Below are positions 34,406-42,747 of a DNA stretch of 64,000 nt, one piece after another (positions within the stretch are counted from its first letter, which is position 1; each line of letters begins with the position of its first letter). Below the pieces are notes generated by a model. The model was given only the letters and a program-made list of their open reading frames with translations. It ran no database searches and was not told the origin of the DNA. The translations under genes and the position numbers were made by a program. Source of the DNA: DASRIA01 sp963768885 (GTDB lineage: Bacteria; Actinomycetota; Thermoleophilia; Solirubrobacterales; JBBDJG01); the NCBI GenBank assembly GCA_963768885.1, contig CAVYJN010000008.1:62001-126000 (forward strand), given 5' to 3'.

Positions 34406-36517
34406 GATCGTCAGCGTCCGCACCACCGACGAGAGGAGCTTGCCCGACGGGTCGAGCGTCTGGACGGTGACGCTCGCCTTCACGCGCCGCCCCCGGCCGA
34501 GCGACCGCCGCGCCGCCTTCGAGAGCTTCACGCGCACGCTCACCGTCCGGCCCGCCGCGGCGCCGAAGCGCTTCGACCCGAGCGCGCGCGGGGGGCGGGA
34601 GGACCGCAGCGCGATCCGCCCGCTGCACGCCGAGCCGCCGCCGCAGCTCACGCGCAACGACACGATGCCGGACCTGGTGGCGCGCGCCTTGCGTCCGAAG
34701 GCCGCGGCGATGCGCGCCTGCGAAGCGCTCTTCTGGGTCGTGGCCCCGGCCGGCGGCGCGACCGCCTGGGCACCACCACCGGCGGCTCCGGCTCCGCCGC
34801 CGCCGTTGCCGGTGCCGGCTCCGGTGTCTCCGCCGGTGCCGCCACCCCCGCCGCCGCCCGCGGGGGGCGGCTCCTCCTCGGGCGGCGCGGGCAGGCCGGC
34901 GAGGTCGGCGGCGTAGACGTCGACCATCGTGTCCACGTCGGCCGCCGCCAGGCGCTCTGCCGTGGCGAAGAAGACGCGCCCGCCGCCTTCGGACATGTCC
35001 AGGAAATCGGCGCCCTCGTCGAACTCCCCGCCGGTCACCAGGTAGGTTGCGCCGCCCGCGCGCACGTAGAGATCGCTCGCCTCGTCGGTGTCCTCCGGCA
35101 CCAGCGATTCGACGGTTGAGAACACGACGCGCCCGCCACCGCCCGAGGTCCCCTCCGCCGCCGCGTCGAGCGGCCCGTTGCCGTTCTGCGACCCCGCCGA
35201 GACGAGCGTGGTCGCCCCGCCCGCGCGCTCGTACACGTCGATCGCGCCGTCGGTGTCCGCGGGGTCCAGGCGCTCCGCGGTGGAGAAGACGACGTGCGTC
35301 CCGTCGGTGGAGATGAAGTCGAGGTACGCGGGCGGACCGCCCGGCCCGCCGCCGGAGACCAGCTCCAACCCGCCGCTCGAGCGCTCGTACACGTCGATCG
35401 CGGAGTCCGTGTCCTCGGGGACCAGCGCGTCCGCGGTCTCGAACACGACTCGGGCGCCGTCCGCCGAGATCTCGAGCCACTCGCAGCCCTCGACGGTGTC
35501 ACAGGCGTCGCTCGCACCGCCCCCGGAGACAAGCGTCGTCGCGCCGCCCGCGCGCTGGTAGACGTCCACGGCGGAACCGGTGTCCGCCGCCAGCAGGGGC
35601 TCGGCGGTCGCGAAGAGCACATGGGTCCCGCCCGCCGAGATCCGCACGTCGTTCACGACGTCGACCGCCGCGGTGCCGCCCGACACCAGCCTCACGGTCC
35701 CGCCGGAGCGCTCGTAGATGTCGAGCGCCGAGTCGGTGTCGGCCGGCGTGAGCGAGGTGCGGGTGCTGAACAACACGTGCGAGCCGTCGCGCGAGGCGGC
35801 GAGCAGCACCGCTCCTTCCCCGCCGCTGGTCCCGGTCGACACCAGAGTCGTGCCGGCGCCGACCCGCTGATAGACGTCGAGGCAGGACTCGGGAACCGAC
35901 AGGCAGCCGCCGTCGAGGTCGTCGAAGGTGAGCGACTCCGGGGTCGTGAAGAACACCGGCGCTCCCGCGGCCGCGGGAGCAAGCCCGACGCAGGCGAGCG
36001 CCGACGGCGTGCCGGGGGCGCAGACGTCGAGCTGGAGGTTGCTGCTCGCGGGGCCGGTCGAGACGAGCCGCACCTCGCTGTCGCGCACGTACACGTCCGA
36101 CGTGAGGTCGAGATCGTCACGCGTGAGCGACTCGTAGCTCGCGAACAACGCGCGCGCCCCGTCGCTCGAGATGCCCTGGAGGGTGGCGTCGAAGTTGCCG
36201 TTCCCGCCGGGCAGGCCCGTCGAGACCTGGACGGTCGCGCCGCCGGAGCGCACGTAGACGTCCTTGTTGTCGTCGAGGTCGGTCGCGGCCAGCCGCTCGG
36301 TCGTGGAGAAGAACGCCCGCGCGCCGTCGGCCGAGGCCTCGAAGTCGAGACACTGGATCGAGAGGTCGCAGGCATCCTGGGCGGGCCCGCCGCCCTGCCC
36401 CGCGGCAGGCGCGGAGACCAGCTCGAGCGGCACCGGAGCCGCCCGGACCGCGGCAGGCAGAAGCAGCGCCACGAGGGCGCAGAGCACTGAAGCCGCCGCG
36501 CGGCTGCCGCGAATCAC
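34382..36517 (-). CDS. Large secreted repeat protein (TolB/PD40-like propeller repeats)
   Basis: 711 residues. A Sec signal (ASVLCALVALLLPAAVRA) is followed by eight or nine repeats of about 55-60 residues, residues 30-540, each running roughly GTHVLFSTAERL-x-D-TD-A-DVYERAGGATTLVS. The Asp-rich VPEDTDSAIDVYER stretches could bind calcium. A Gly-rich linker (543-590) leads to a basic beta domain (592-711, with VRVKLSKAARRSLGRGRRVK) like the C-terminus of the propeller protein at 21475. Probably cell-surface, with a scaffold or binding role; no catalytic motif is seen. GTG 36517 has AGGAGG 7 nt upstream. Confidence 0.8.
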   Translation of the reverse strand: MIRGSRAAASVLCALVALLLPAAVRAAPVPLELVSAPAAGQGGGPAQDACDLSIQCLDFEASADGARAFFSTTERLAATDLDDNKDVYVRSGGATVQVSTGLPGGNGNFDATLQGISSDGARALFASYESLTRDDLDLTSDVYVRDSEVRLVSTGPASSNLQLDVCAPGTPSALACVGLAPAAAGAPVFFTTPESLTFDDLDGGCLSVPESCLDVYQRVGAGTTLVSTGTSGGEGAVLLAASRDGSHVLFSTRTSLTPADTDSALDIYERSGGTVRLVSGGTAAVDVVNDVRISAGGTHVLFATAEPLLAADTGSAVDVYQRAGGATTLVSGGGASDACDTVEGCEWLEISADGARVVFETADALVPEDTDSAIDVYERSSGGLELVSGGGPGGPPAYLDFISTDGTHVVFSTAERLDPADTDGAIDVYERAGGATTLVSAGSQNGNGPLDAAAEGTSGGGGRVVFSTVESLVPEDTDEASDLYVRAGGATYLVTGGEFDEGADFLDMSEGGGRVFFATAERLAAADVDTMVDVYAADLAGLPAPPEEEPPPAGGGGGGGTGGDTGAGTGNGGGGAGAAGGGAQAVAPPAGATTQKSASQARIAAAFGRKARATRSGIVSLRVSCGGGSACSGRIALRSSRPPRALGSKRFGAAAGRTVSVRVKLSKAARRSLGRGRRVKASVTVQTLDPSGKLLSSVVRTLTIDPPARRD

Positions 36518-36537
36518 TTCCCTGCCTCCTGCAAGGC

Positions 36538-36580
36538 AAGGAACCTACCAGTGGCCGGGCGAGCCCGGCCACAGTTCCTT
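36538..36580. terminator. Long composite hairpin upstream of the repeat-protein gene
   Basis: Perfect GTGGCCGGGC/GCCCGGCCAC (36551-36572) with a 2-nt loop, flanked by a second perfect pair AAGGAAC/GTTCCTT (36538-36544 and 36574-36580). On the minus strand it lies just ahead of the start at 36517 and could act as a back-up terminator for the pilin transcript or a leader structure. Confidence 0.5.
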
Positions 36581-36612
36581 CAGCGACGCCGCACAGGCGC
36601 AGCGCCAACGGA

Positions 36613-36644
36613 CGAGGCGGCGCGGGAGGTGACGCGCCGCCTCG
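36613..36644 (-). terminator. Intrinsic terminator-type hairpin after the pilin gene
   Basis: Perfect 12-bp repeat CGAGGCGGCGCG (36613-36624) with CGCGCCGCCTCG (36633-36644) around an 8-nt loop. It starts 16 nt past the pilin stop on the minus strand. Confidence 0.72.
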
Positions 36645-36659
36645 CCGGGATTCAGTCAG

Positions 36660-37112
36660 TTACCAGGTGCCGCCGCTGGTTGCCGAGCAGCCGCCCTTGT
36701 CGGCCGAGCCGGTGGCGCACGTGCGTGCCGTGGTGCCGCCCGCGGCGCGGGACAGGGTGAAGGTCGCCGCGTTCGAGTCACGGTTGGACGTGACGACGAC
36801 CTGGTAGTTGTTCGAGCCGGAGCTGACCGACAGGCGTGCGCCGGCGTCGTTCAGCGTGGGCTCGATCGAAAGGAGCGAAGCCAGGGTGCAGGACGAGTAC
36901 GCGCCGTTGTTGTCGGTCGCACAGGTCTCGAACGCCTCGGCGGCCGTGACGGCCGTGGACTTCGCCTCTGCATCGTTGCCCTTGCTCCGCTGGTTCAGGA
37001 ACGAGGGAATGGCGATCGCGGCAAGGATGCCGATGATCAGGATCACGACCAGGAGCTCGATCAGGGTAAAACCCTTCTCCTCCTGGACACGGGCTTGAAG
37101 CTTCCGACGCAT
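36660..37112 (-). CDS. Type IV pilin / pseudopilin precursor
   Basis: A 150-residue prepilin. The leader MRRKLQARVQEEKG ends in Gly before the N-methylation Phe, then GFTLIELLVVILIIGILAA, the hydrophobic helix that packs the pilus core, with Glu at +5. The globular part has four Cys residues (CATDNN, YSSCTL, ARTCAT, KGGCSA), suitable for two disulfides. No pilus motor, PilD peptidase or other pilin is in the window, so this is an isolated subunit gene. ATG 37112 has AAGGAG about 10 nt upstream. A palindrome about 45 nt upstream may be an operator. Confidence 0.92.
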   Translation of the reverse strand: MRRKLQARVQEEKGFTLIELLVVILIIGILAAIAIPSFLNQRSKGNDAEAKSTAVTAAEAFETCATDNNGAYSSCTLASLLSIEPTLNDAGARLSVSSGSNNYQVVVTSNRDSNAATFTLSRAAGGTTARTCATGSADKGGCSATSGGTW

Positions 37113-37154
37113 CTGTTGTGACTCCTTGGGTGGGGGGCTGATTGCTACCCCGCT

Positions 37155-37170
37155 CGTATCGCCCGATACG
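37155..37170. promoter_or_regulatory. Palindrome in the pilin upstream region
   Basis: CGTATCG-CC-CGATACG, a perfect 7-2-7 inverted repeat, 43 nt upstream of the pilin ATG. It lies between that gene and the terminator of the next gene upstream, with no T-tract, so an operator is more likely than a terminator. Confidence 0.45.
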
Positions 37171-37229
37171 TGGACATCCCTTAGTAGATCGGCGCCGCGT
37201 CTAGAACAGCCCCTGGACGCCACGAAGAA

Positions 37230-37257
37230 CGAGGCCCCCGCCGGGACGGGGGCCTCG
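37230..37257 (-). terminator. Intrinsic terminator-type hairpin after the SGNH hydrolase
   Basis: Perfect 11-bp CGAGGCCCCCG (37230-37240) with CGGGGGCCTCG (37247-37257) around CCGGGA, 29 nt past the stop at 37286 on the minus strand. Confidence 0.78.
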
Positions 37258-37285
37258 TCTCGTTCAACGCCTGTCGCTCAGCCCG

Positions 37286-38431
37286 TCAGGGGATCGCGGT
37301 GAGCGTCATCGCGTTGTAGTCCGCGCCCGGCGTGTTGCGGCACGTGTGATTGCCGCTCGCGAGGGCGTAGGACAGCGAGATGCACTTTCCGATCGCGCGC
37401 TCGCCGTACGCGTTCGGGTGCAGGGACTCCTGGGCGTCGCCCTGGGTGATCCCCGTGTTGATCCAGCGCACCCACTCCTTCGTGACCGGGTTCGGCCCCG
37501 AGCTCGTCACGAGACTCGAGCTCTTGTGGCAGACCTCGTGCCCGTTGAGCGCGTCGCGCACGTCGAGGAACCGCACGCCCTTCTCCGCGGCGACGGTCTT
37601 CATGTTGTCCACGATCGTGGGCGTGGCCGTGTTCTTGGCCCAGTTCGCGTCCACGTCGTAGAAGGGGCAGCCGCCCACCGTGAGGCGGTCCCAGCTCGAC
37701 TGCGGATAGCGGATGTTCGCCCCCACCGGCACCGGCGAGGAGTAGCCCTGGATCAGGAACTTGTACTGCGCGGTCGAGTAGCCCGCGGCCGACATCACCG
37801 CGCGCACCTCGTCGACCGCCTTGCGCAGGCCGTTCGCGGCGGCCGGCAGCGCGGCCACGATCTCGGCCTGCTCCTGCGCGTTGCAGGTGTAGCCGAGCGT
37901 CCACGCGACCGTGCAGTCGATCACGTGGTCCGAGAACCCGAGGTCGTTGGCGCTGATGTTGAGCAGCACCAGCTTGACGTTCTTCTGCTGCGCGATCGGC
38001 AGCAGCTGGTCCGCCTGTGGCGCCTCGCCCTTGAACGCCTGGCCGCCTTGTGTGCCACGCCAGATGTTCTTCGTCTGAGCGCCCGAGCACGCGAGGTTGA
38101 TCCTCTCGTTCACGCTGATCGGTGCACTCTTGATCGGCGCGACGTCCGCGCGGTGACAGCCGTTGGAGTACGAGCTGCCGTACACGCGGGTCGCGTCGTA
38201 GCTGCAGAAGATGCCGAGCGTGCAGCGCGCGGCACGGTCGGTCCCGTCCCGGGTACCGAAGATGTTGAGGCTGTTGCCGTTCCAGCGGCCCGCCTCACCG
38301 GAGCTGAAGCTGTCGCCCAGCGCCACGATCGCGGTGGTAGACGACGTCGGCCCCGCGCCGGCGACCGGTGCCACCGTGCCCAGCACGGCGGCGATCACGA
38401 ATACGAAGGCAGCGACCTTCGTCCCTCTCAT
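37286..38431 (-). CDS. Secreted SGNH/GDSL hydrolase (lipase/esterase)
   Basis: 381 residues with a Sec signal (KVAAFVFVIAAVLGTVAPVAGA). Block I VALGDSFSSGEAGRW carries the nucleophile Ser, ISANDLGFSD supplies the Asn block, and SLHPNAYGERA near residue 350 supplies the His. Several Cys pairs (CTLGIFC, CTVAWTLGYTC, CPFYD, VCHKS) suggest disulfides, fitting an extracellular enzyme like actinobacterial secreted lipases. ATG 38431 is favoured by GGGGGACGC just upstream over a longer reading to 38470. This copy is intact, unlike the SGNH gene near 7 kb. Confidence 0.88.
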   Translation of the reverse strand: MRGTKVAAFVFVIAAVLGTVAPVAGAGPTSSTTAIVALGDSFSSGEAGRWNGNSLNIFGTRDGTDRAARCTLGIFCSYDATRVYGSSYSNGCHRADVAPIKSAPISVNERINLACSGAQTKNIWRGTQGGQAFKGEAPQADQLLPIAQQKNVKLVLLNISANDLGFSDHVIDCTVAWTLGYTCNAQEQAEIVAALPAAANGLRKAVDEVRAVMSAAGYSTAQYKFLIQGYSSPVPVGANIRYPQSSWDRLTVGGCPFYDVDANWAKNTATPTIVDNMKTVAAEKGVRFLDVRDALNGHEVCHKSSSLVTSSGPNPVTKEWVRWINTGITQGDAQESLHPNAYGERAIGKCISLSYALASGNHTCRNTPGADYNAMTLTAIP

Positions 38432-38554
38432 GCGTCCCCCTTCCCCATCGATTGCCCGGGGCGCCCCCAAGCGCCTCGGAGAGCGCCGAACATATCCGAC
38501 GGCCGGGACCGCGGGAAGGGGTTTGGACGAATCTCCGGGAAGCTGCGCCCGCAG

Positions 38555-39064
38555 CTACCGGATCGCGTTCCCGGAAGGAGCGACGACCAGCCAGGTGCCG
38601 CCGAACTCCGTGATGTCCTGGCAGGTGATCTGGCCCGGCTTGGTGTCCGTGACGTAGTAGTAGAGCGGGTGTCCGTTGTAGGTCACCTGGCGGCGGCCGC
38701 CACGGCGCCGCGTGGTCCCCAGCAGGTCGCCGTCGACGCCGTCGCGGGCGCGCGGCCTGCCGTTCGTGTAGACCGGAGGCCAGGCCACCGCGCATTGCCC
38801 GTAGCAGCGGCTCGTGCTCCCCTTCTCCCTGGTGAAGAGGTAGATCGCGCGGCCCCGGCCGTCGAACAGCATGCGGCCGTAGCGGCTGCCGGCGACCTTG
38901 ATCGCCTTGCCGCGGCGCCTTGCAGTCGACGCCGGCTCCGGCGGGGCGGTCGCGGTCGTCGCGGCCTCCGTGGTCGCGGCGTTCGAGGACTCGTCGTCCC
39001 CGCATGCGGCCGCGCCGAGCACGAGGGTCAGCAGCGCGGCGATCGCAACGAGTGAGGATCTCAT
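38555..39064 (-). CDS. Lipoprotein with COG4315-type secreted repeats
   Basis: 169 residues. Signal LVAIAALLTLVLGAAAC gives lipobox GAAAC, then a Thr/Ala-rich spacer and two copies of the 'secreted repeat of unknown function': GRMLFDGRGRAIYLFTREK...CYGQCAVAWPP and HPLYYYVTDTKPG. The Y-L-F and C-x-x-x-C-A-x-x-W-P-P pattern is characteristic. Function is not known; it is anchored on the outer face of the membrane. It is divergent from the PHP-domain protein, with an 85-nt spacer. Confidence 0.85.
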   Translation of the reverse strand: MRSSLVAIAALLTLVLGAAACGDDESSNAATTEAATTATAPPEPASTARRRGKAIKVAGSRYGRMLFDGRGRAIYLFTREKGSTSRCYGQCAVAWPPVYTNGRPRARDGVDGDLLGTTRRRGGRRQVTYNGHPLYYYVTDTKPGQITCQDITEFGGTWLVVAPSGNAIR

Positions 39065-39149
39065 GCGGGCACAGTCGAAGATCGGGGCCGGTCGTTACGG
39101 AAGATGCTCGAGGATAGCCCGGGATCTTGCGTTAGGGTCCGGGTCTCGG

Positions 39150-40985
39150 ATGTTGCGAAGGGGGAACGGGAAGCAGGGGTCGGGAGGGTTCGCCGCGGCG
39201 CTCGCGGTTGCAGCGCTGCTGTGCCTACCCGCCGTCGCCGGCGCCCACGCGACGATGGCGGCGCAGCCGCCGGGGGCGATGCTCGGCCCCTCGTCGTGCC
39301 CGGGCGCATCGATCACGCCCACGCAGGTCTTCACGGGCGACTTCGACTCGCAGCTCAAGGGCAGCTTCGTGCTGCTGCCGTTCGCGGTCCCCGTGGGGAC
39401 GACCGCCGTGCGGGTGAAGTACTGCTGGGACCCGCCGCTGGGGCCGTTCGTGCGCCACACGCTCGACCTCGGGCTCTACGAGGCGCGCGACACCGCGGGC
39501 GAGCTCTACGACGAGGAGGAGTTCCGCGGCTGGGGAGGCTCGAGCCACCCGGACGTGATCGTCTCGGGCGAGGGCTTCAAGAGCGAGGCCGCCTACCTCG
39601 CGAACCCGCGCACGAACGAGCCGGGCAAGACCACGCGCGGCTTCATCCCGGGACCGGTCAAGCCGGGCGAGTGGGCGGTCGAGCTGGGGCTGGCCGCGAT
39701 CATCCCGCAGGAGCTCGGCGACGCCGACGGGAAGGTGGGCTGGCGCGTGGAGATCGAGCTGTCCGACGATCCGGCGTTCGCCGACGAGCCCTATGTCCCC
39801 GCGCCCTACGACTCGGCGCCCGCGCGCACGGGGAGCGGCTGGTATGCGGGCGACTTCCATGTCCATGCGGAGCACTCGGCGCTCGGCGACGCGACGATGA
39901 CCGAGACGTTCGGCTTCGCGTTCAGGCCGATCTCCCAGGGCGGGGCCGGGCTCGACTTCGTGACGCTCTCCGACTACGTCGTCCCGACCGCCTGGGGGGA
40001 GATCGGCCGCTACCAGGGCGACTATCCGGGGAAGCTGGTCGCGCGCAGCTCCGAGGTGATCACCTACCGCGGGCATACGAACAACCACACGAGCGCCAAG
40101 TACGTCGACTACCGCACCGGCCCCGTGCTCGAACGCGAGCACGACGGCTCGCTGGTGATGAAACGGGGGCCGCGGCCGCCGCGTGAGCTGTTCGACGACG
40201 TGCACGCCGCGGGCGGGTTCACGCAGATCAACCACCCCACGATCTTCCCCTCGACCGATCCCTTCTTCCAGCAGTTCTGCCGTGGCTGCCCGTGGGACTA
40301 CACGGACGCGGAGACCGACTTCTCGAAGGTGGACGCGATCGAGGTCTCGACGGGCCCGCCGCCGCCCACCAACTTCTTCACGCCCGCCGCGATCGCGTTC
40401 TGGGAGCGGGCGCTGGACCTGGGCCACCGGATCGCGGCGGTCGGGTCGAGCGACTCCCACAACGCCGGCCGCGCCGCCGGGTTCCTCTCGCCACAGGCCC
40501 CGGTCGGGACGGCCACGACGGTCGTCCACACCGACGAGCTCTCGGAGGCCGGCATCGAGCGCGGGGTGCGCGCGCGCCACACGTACGTGAAGCTCGTCGG
40601 TAACAAGGGGCCCGACGTGCGGCTGGTCGCACGGGTGCCGGGGAAGAAGGGCGACGTGGGCATCATCGGCGACGTCGTGCGCGGGAACGAGGCGGACTTC
40701 ACGGCGCGGGTGGCGGGCGGCATCGACCTTTCGAAGCCGGACCCGCTGCTGCTGAAGGTCGTGAAGGACGGCCAGACGATCTCGACGGAGACGGTCACGA
40801 GCAACGACCACGTGCTGCGGTTCCACGTGACCGAGCACGGCCGCTACCGGCTCCAGCTCGAGCGCGGCAGCACGATCGAGGTCGTCTCGAGCCCGATCTG
40901 GTTCGAGTCGCTGCCGCCGCGCCCCGGAAAGGGCTGCGGCGACCGCAACCACGCGCACGAGCGCGCCAACGCCTGCAAGACCTGA
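39150..40985 (+). CDS. Secreted PHP-domain metallohydrolase (CehA/McbA-like)
   Basis: 611 residues. The signal is FAAALAVAALLCLPAVAGA. Residues about 30-215 form a beta-rich N-terminal region. The PHP core begins GDFHVHAEHSALGD (about 235) with H-x-H and continues through VTLSDYVV, SSEVITYRGH, INHP and SSDSHNAGRA, giving a complete set of metal ligands. Related CehA-type enzymes hydrolyse esters or phosphoesters, but the substrate here is unknown. ATG 39150 is chosen because the signal peptide starts there; a longer frame upstream would cross the divergent lipoprotein's promoter. Confidence 0.83.
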   Translation: MLRRGNGKQGSGGFAAALAVAALLCLPAVAGAHATMAAQPPGAMLGPSSCPGASITPTQVFTGDFDSQLKGSFVLLPFAVPVGTTAVRVKYCWDPPLGPFVRHTLDLGLYEARDTAGELYDEEEFRGWGGSSHPDVIVSGEGFKSEAAYLANPRTNEPGKTTRGFIPGPVKPGEWAVELGLAAIIPQELGDADGKVGWRVEIELSDDPAFADEPYVPAPYDSAPARTGSGWYAGDFHVHAEHSALGDATMTETFGFAFRPISQGGAGLDFVTLSDYVVPTAWGEIGRYQGDYPGKLVARSSEVITYRGHTNNHTSAKYVDYRTGPVLEREHDGSLVMKRGPRPPRELFDDVHAAGGFTQINHPTIFPSTDPFFQQFCRGCPWDYTDAETDFSKVDAIEVSTGPPPPTNFFTPAAIAFWERALDLGHRIAAVGSSDSHNAGRAAGFLSPQAPVGTATTVVHTDELSEAGIERGVRARHTYVKLVGNKGPDVRLVARVPGKKGDVGIIGDVVRGNEADFTARVAGGIDLSKPDPLLLKVVKDGQTISTETVTSNDHVLRFHVTEHGRYRLQLERGSTIEVVSSPIWFESLPPRPGKGCGDRNHAHERANACKT

Positions 40986-41002
40986 CGGGCCTCCCGCTCA
41001 GG
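40981..41002. terminator. Short bidirectional hairpin between convergent genes
   Basis: CCTGACGGG pairs with CCCG-C-TCAGG around a CCT loop, with one bulge. The plus-strand TGA (40983-40985) and minus-strand TGA (41000-40998) both lie in the stem. Confidence 0.5.
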
Positions 41003-42707
41003 CGTACAGCGACTCGATCTGGGCGGCGTACTTCTCGGCGATCGGGCGGCGCTTGAGCTTCATCGTCGGGGTCAGCTCCTCCCCGCCGGGCTGCCACTCC
41101 TCGTGGAGGATCGCGAACTTCTTGATCTGCTCGACGCGCGAGAGGTGCGAGTTGGCCTCCTCCACGGCGTCGGCGATCACCTTCTGCACGCGCTCGTCGT
41201 CGGCCAGCGCCGCGGGCCCGCCGTCCTCGATGCCGAGCTCCTTGGCGAACGCCGCCGCGACGTCGGGGTCGAGCACGATCAGGGCGACGTTGTAGGGGCG
41301 CCGGTCGCCGATCGCGACCGCGGTGCCGATCAGCGGATGGGCGGTCTTCAGCCGCGCCTCGATGTTGACCGGTGACATGTTCTTGCCGGCCGCGTTGATG
41401 ATCAGCTCCTTCTTGCGGTCGACGATCTTCACGTAGCCGTCCGCGTCGATCTCCGCCACGTCGCCCGAGTGCAGCCAGCCGTCGGCGTCGAGCGACTCGC
41501 GCGTCTTCTCGGGCTCGCCGCGGTATCCGGTCATCACGATGTCGCCGCGCACCAGCAGCTCGCCGTCTTCGGCCAGCTTGACCTCGACGCCCTGGAGCGG
41601 CGGCCCGCACGTCCCGATCTTGACGGCGTGGGGCGGGTTGATCGTGGCGCACGACGAGGTCTCGGACATCCCCCACAGCTCGCAGATCGGCAGGCCCAGC
41701 GCCGCGAAGTAGTCCAGCACCTCGACCGGGGTCGGCGCGGCGCCGACCACCAGCCACGCGCACTCGTCGAGGCCCAGCTTCTGCCTGATCGCCGCCTTGT
41801 GCTCCTCGGGCAGCGCGGACGGGTCGGTCACGCCCTGCGCCTCGAGCGCCGCCTTGATCTTCTCCCAGATGCGCGGCACCGATCCCCAGGCGGTGGGGCG
41901 CACCTCCGGGAGGGTCTGCACGATCGCGCGCGGGTCCGACAGGCACGTGAGCGTGAAGCCGAGCACCATCGAGGACTGGTAGTGCGAGGCCCAGCGGTCC
42001 GCGATGTGCGCGGACGGAAGGAAGGAGATGATGCGCCCGCCCGGCTTCGTCGGGAGGCGGTCGACCACCGCCCGGATCTCCGCCATCAGGTTGCGGTGCG
42101 TGAGCTGCACGCCCTTCGGCGGGCCGGTCGTGCCGGACGTGTAGATCAGCGTCAGGACGTCGTCGGGCTCGACGGAGCGCCATGTCGCCTCGAAGTCGAA
42201 GCCGGCGTCGCCCATCTGCTCGAGTTCCGCGAGGGAGATGGTTCCCTCGTCGTCGCCGTCGATCAGCACGACGTGCTCGAGCGCGGGCGCGCCGTTCTTC
42301 GCCTCCAGGACGACGGGCAGGAACTGCCGCTCGGTGATCACGACGCGGTTGCCCGCGTTGTTGAACAGGAAGTCGACCTGCGCGGGCGTGGAGGTGTTGT
42401 AGACGGAGAAGGCGGTGGCGCCCAGGTGCATCGCGCCCGCGTCCGCGATGTGGAATTCCGGCCGGTTGACGAGCATCAGCGCGAGGGTGTCGCCGCGGCG
42501 CACGCCGAGGCTTGCGAGACCGGCCGCGATTCCCCGCACCCTGTCCGCATATTGCGCCCAGGTGACCGACATGCCGTCCCCGGGGGTGCGCAGGGCGACC
42601 GCATCCGGCCGCTCACCGGCCGTGATCTGGAATGCCTCGCAAAGAGTCGCCGCGGACAGCGCCGACGGCAGCTCCGCGGAAGCTCGCTCTGCGGTGCCGC
42701 TCTCCAT
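40998..42707 (-). CDS. Long-chain acyl-CoA synthetase (FadD15-like)
   Basis: A 569-residue adenylate-forming ligase. The P-loop is LIYTSGTTGPPKG (about 190), A5 is ELWGMSETS, A7 is GWLHSGDVAEID, A8 is VDRKKELIINAAGKNMSP, and the catalytic Lys is in PTMKLKRRPIAEKY near the C-terminus. It activates fatty acids to acyl-CoA at the membrane face. The INAAGKNMSP form is typical of FadD15/long-chain types. It is divergent from the DUF427 gene with a 40-nt spacer. CAGAGG precedes the ATG at 42707 closely. Confidence 0.92.
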   Translation of the reverse strand: MESGTAERASAELPSALSAATLCEAFQITAGERPDAVALRTPGDGMSVTWAQYADRVRGIAAGLASLGVRRGDTLALMLVNRPEFHIADAGAMHLGATAFSVYNTSTPAQVDFLFNNAGNRVVITERQFLPVVLEAKNGAPALEHVVLIDGDDEGTISLAELEQMGDAGFDFEATWRSVEPDDVLTLIYTSGTTGPPKGVQLTHRNLMAEIRAVVDRLPTKPGGRIISFLPSAHIADRWASHYQSSMVLGFTLTCLSDPRAIVQTLPEVRPTAWGSVPRIWEKIKAALEAQGVTDPSALPEEHKAAIRQKLGLDECAWLVVGAAPTPVEVLDYFAALGLPICELWGMSETSSCATINPPHAVKIGTCGPPLQGVEVKLAEDGELLVRGDIVMTGYRGEPEKTRESLDADGWLHSGDVAEIDADGYVKIVDRKKELIINAAGKNMSPVNIEARLKTAHPLIGTAVAIGDRRPYNVALIVLDPDVAAAFAKELGIEDGGPAALADDERVQKVIADAVEEANSHLSRVEQIKKFAILHEEWQPGGEELTPTMKLKRRPIAEKYAAQIESLYA

Positions 42708-42747
42708 CCTCTGGGCCGGAGGTTAACGGCTGCTAGCGTGGCAGTCC

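Noticed and set aside
37155..37170. Terminator reading of the pilin palindrome
   Set aside because: Only 7 bp with a 2-nt gap that is too tight to fold well, no T-tract, and a real terminator already stands at 37230.
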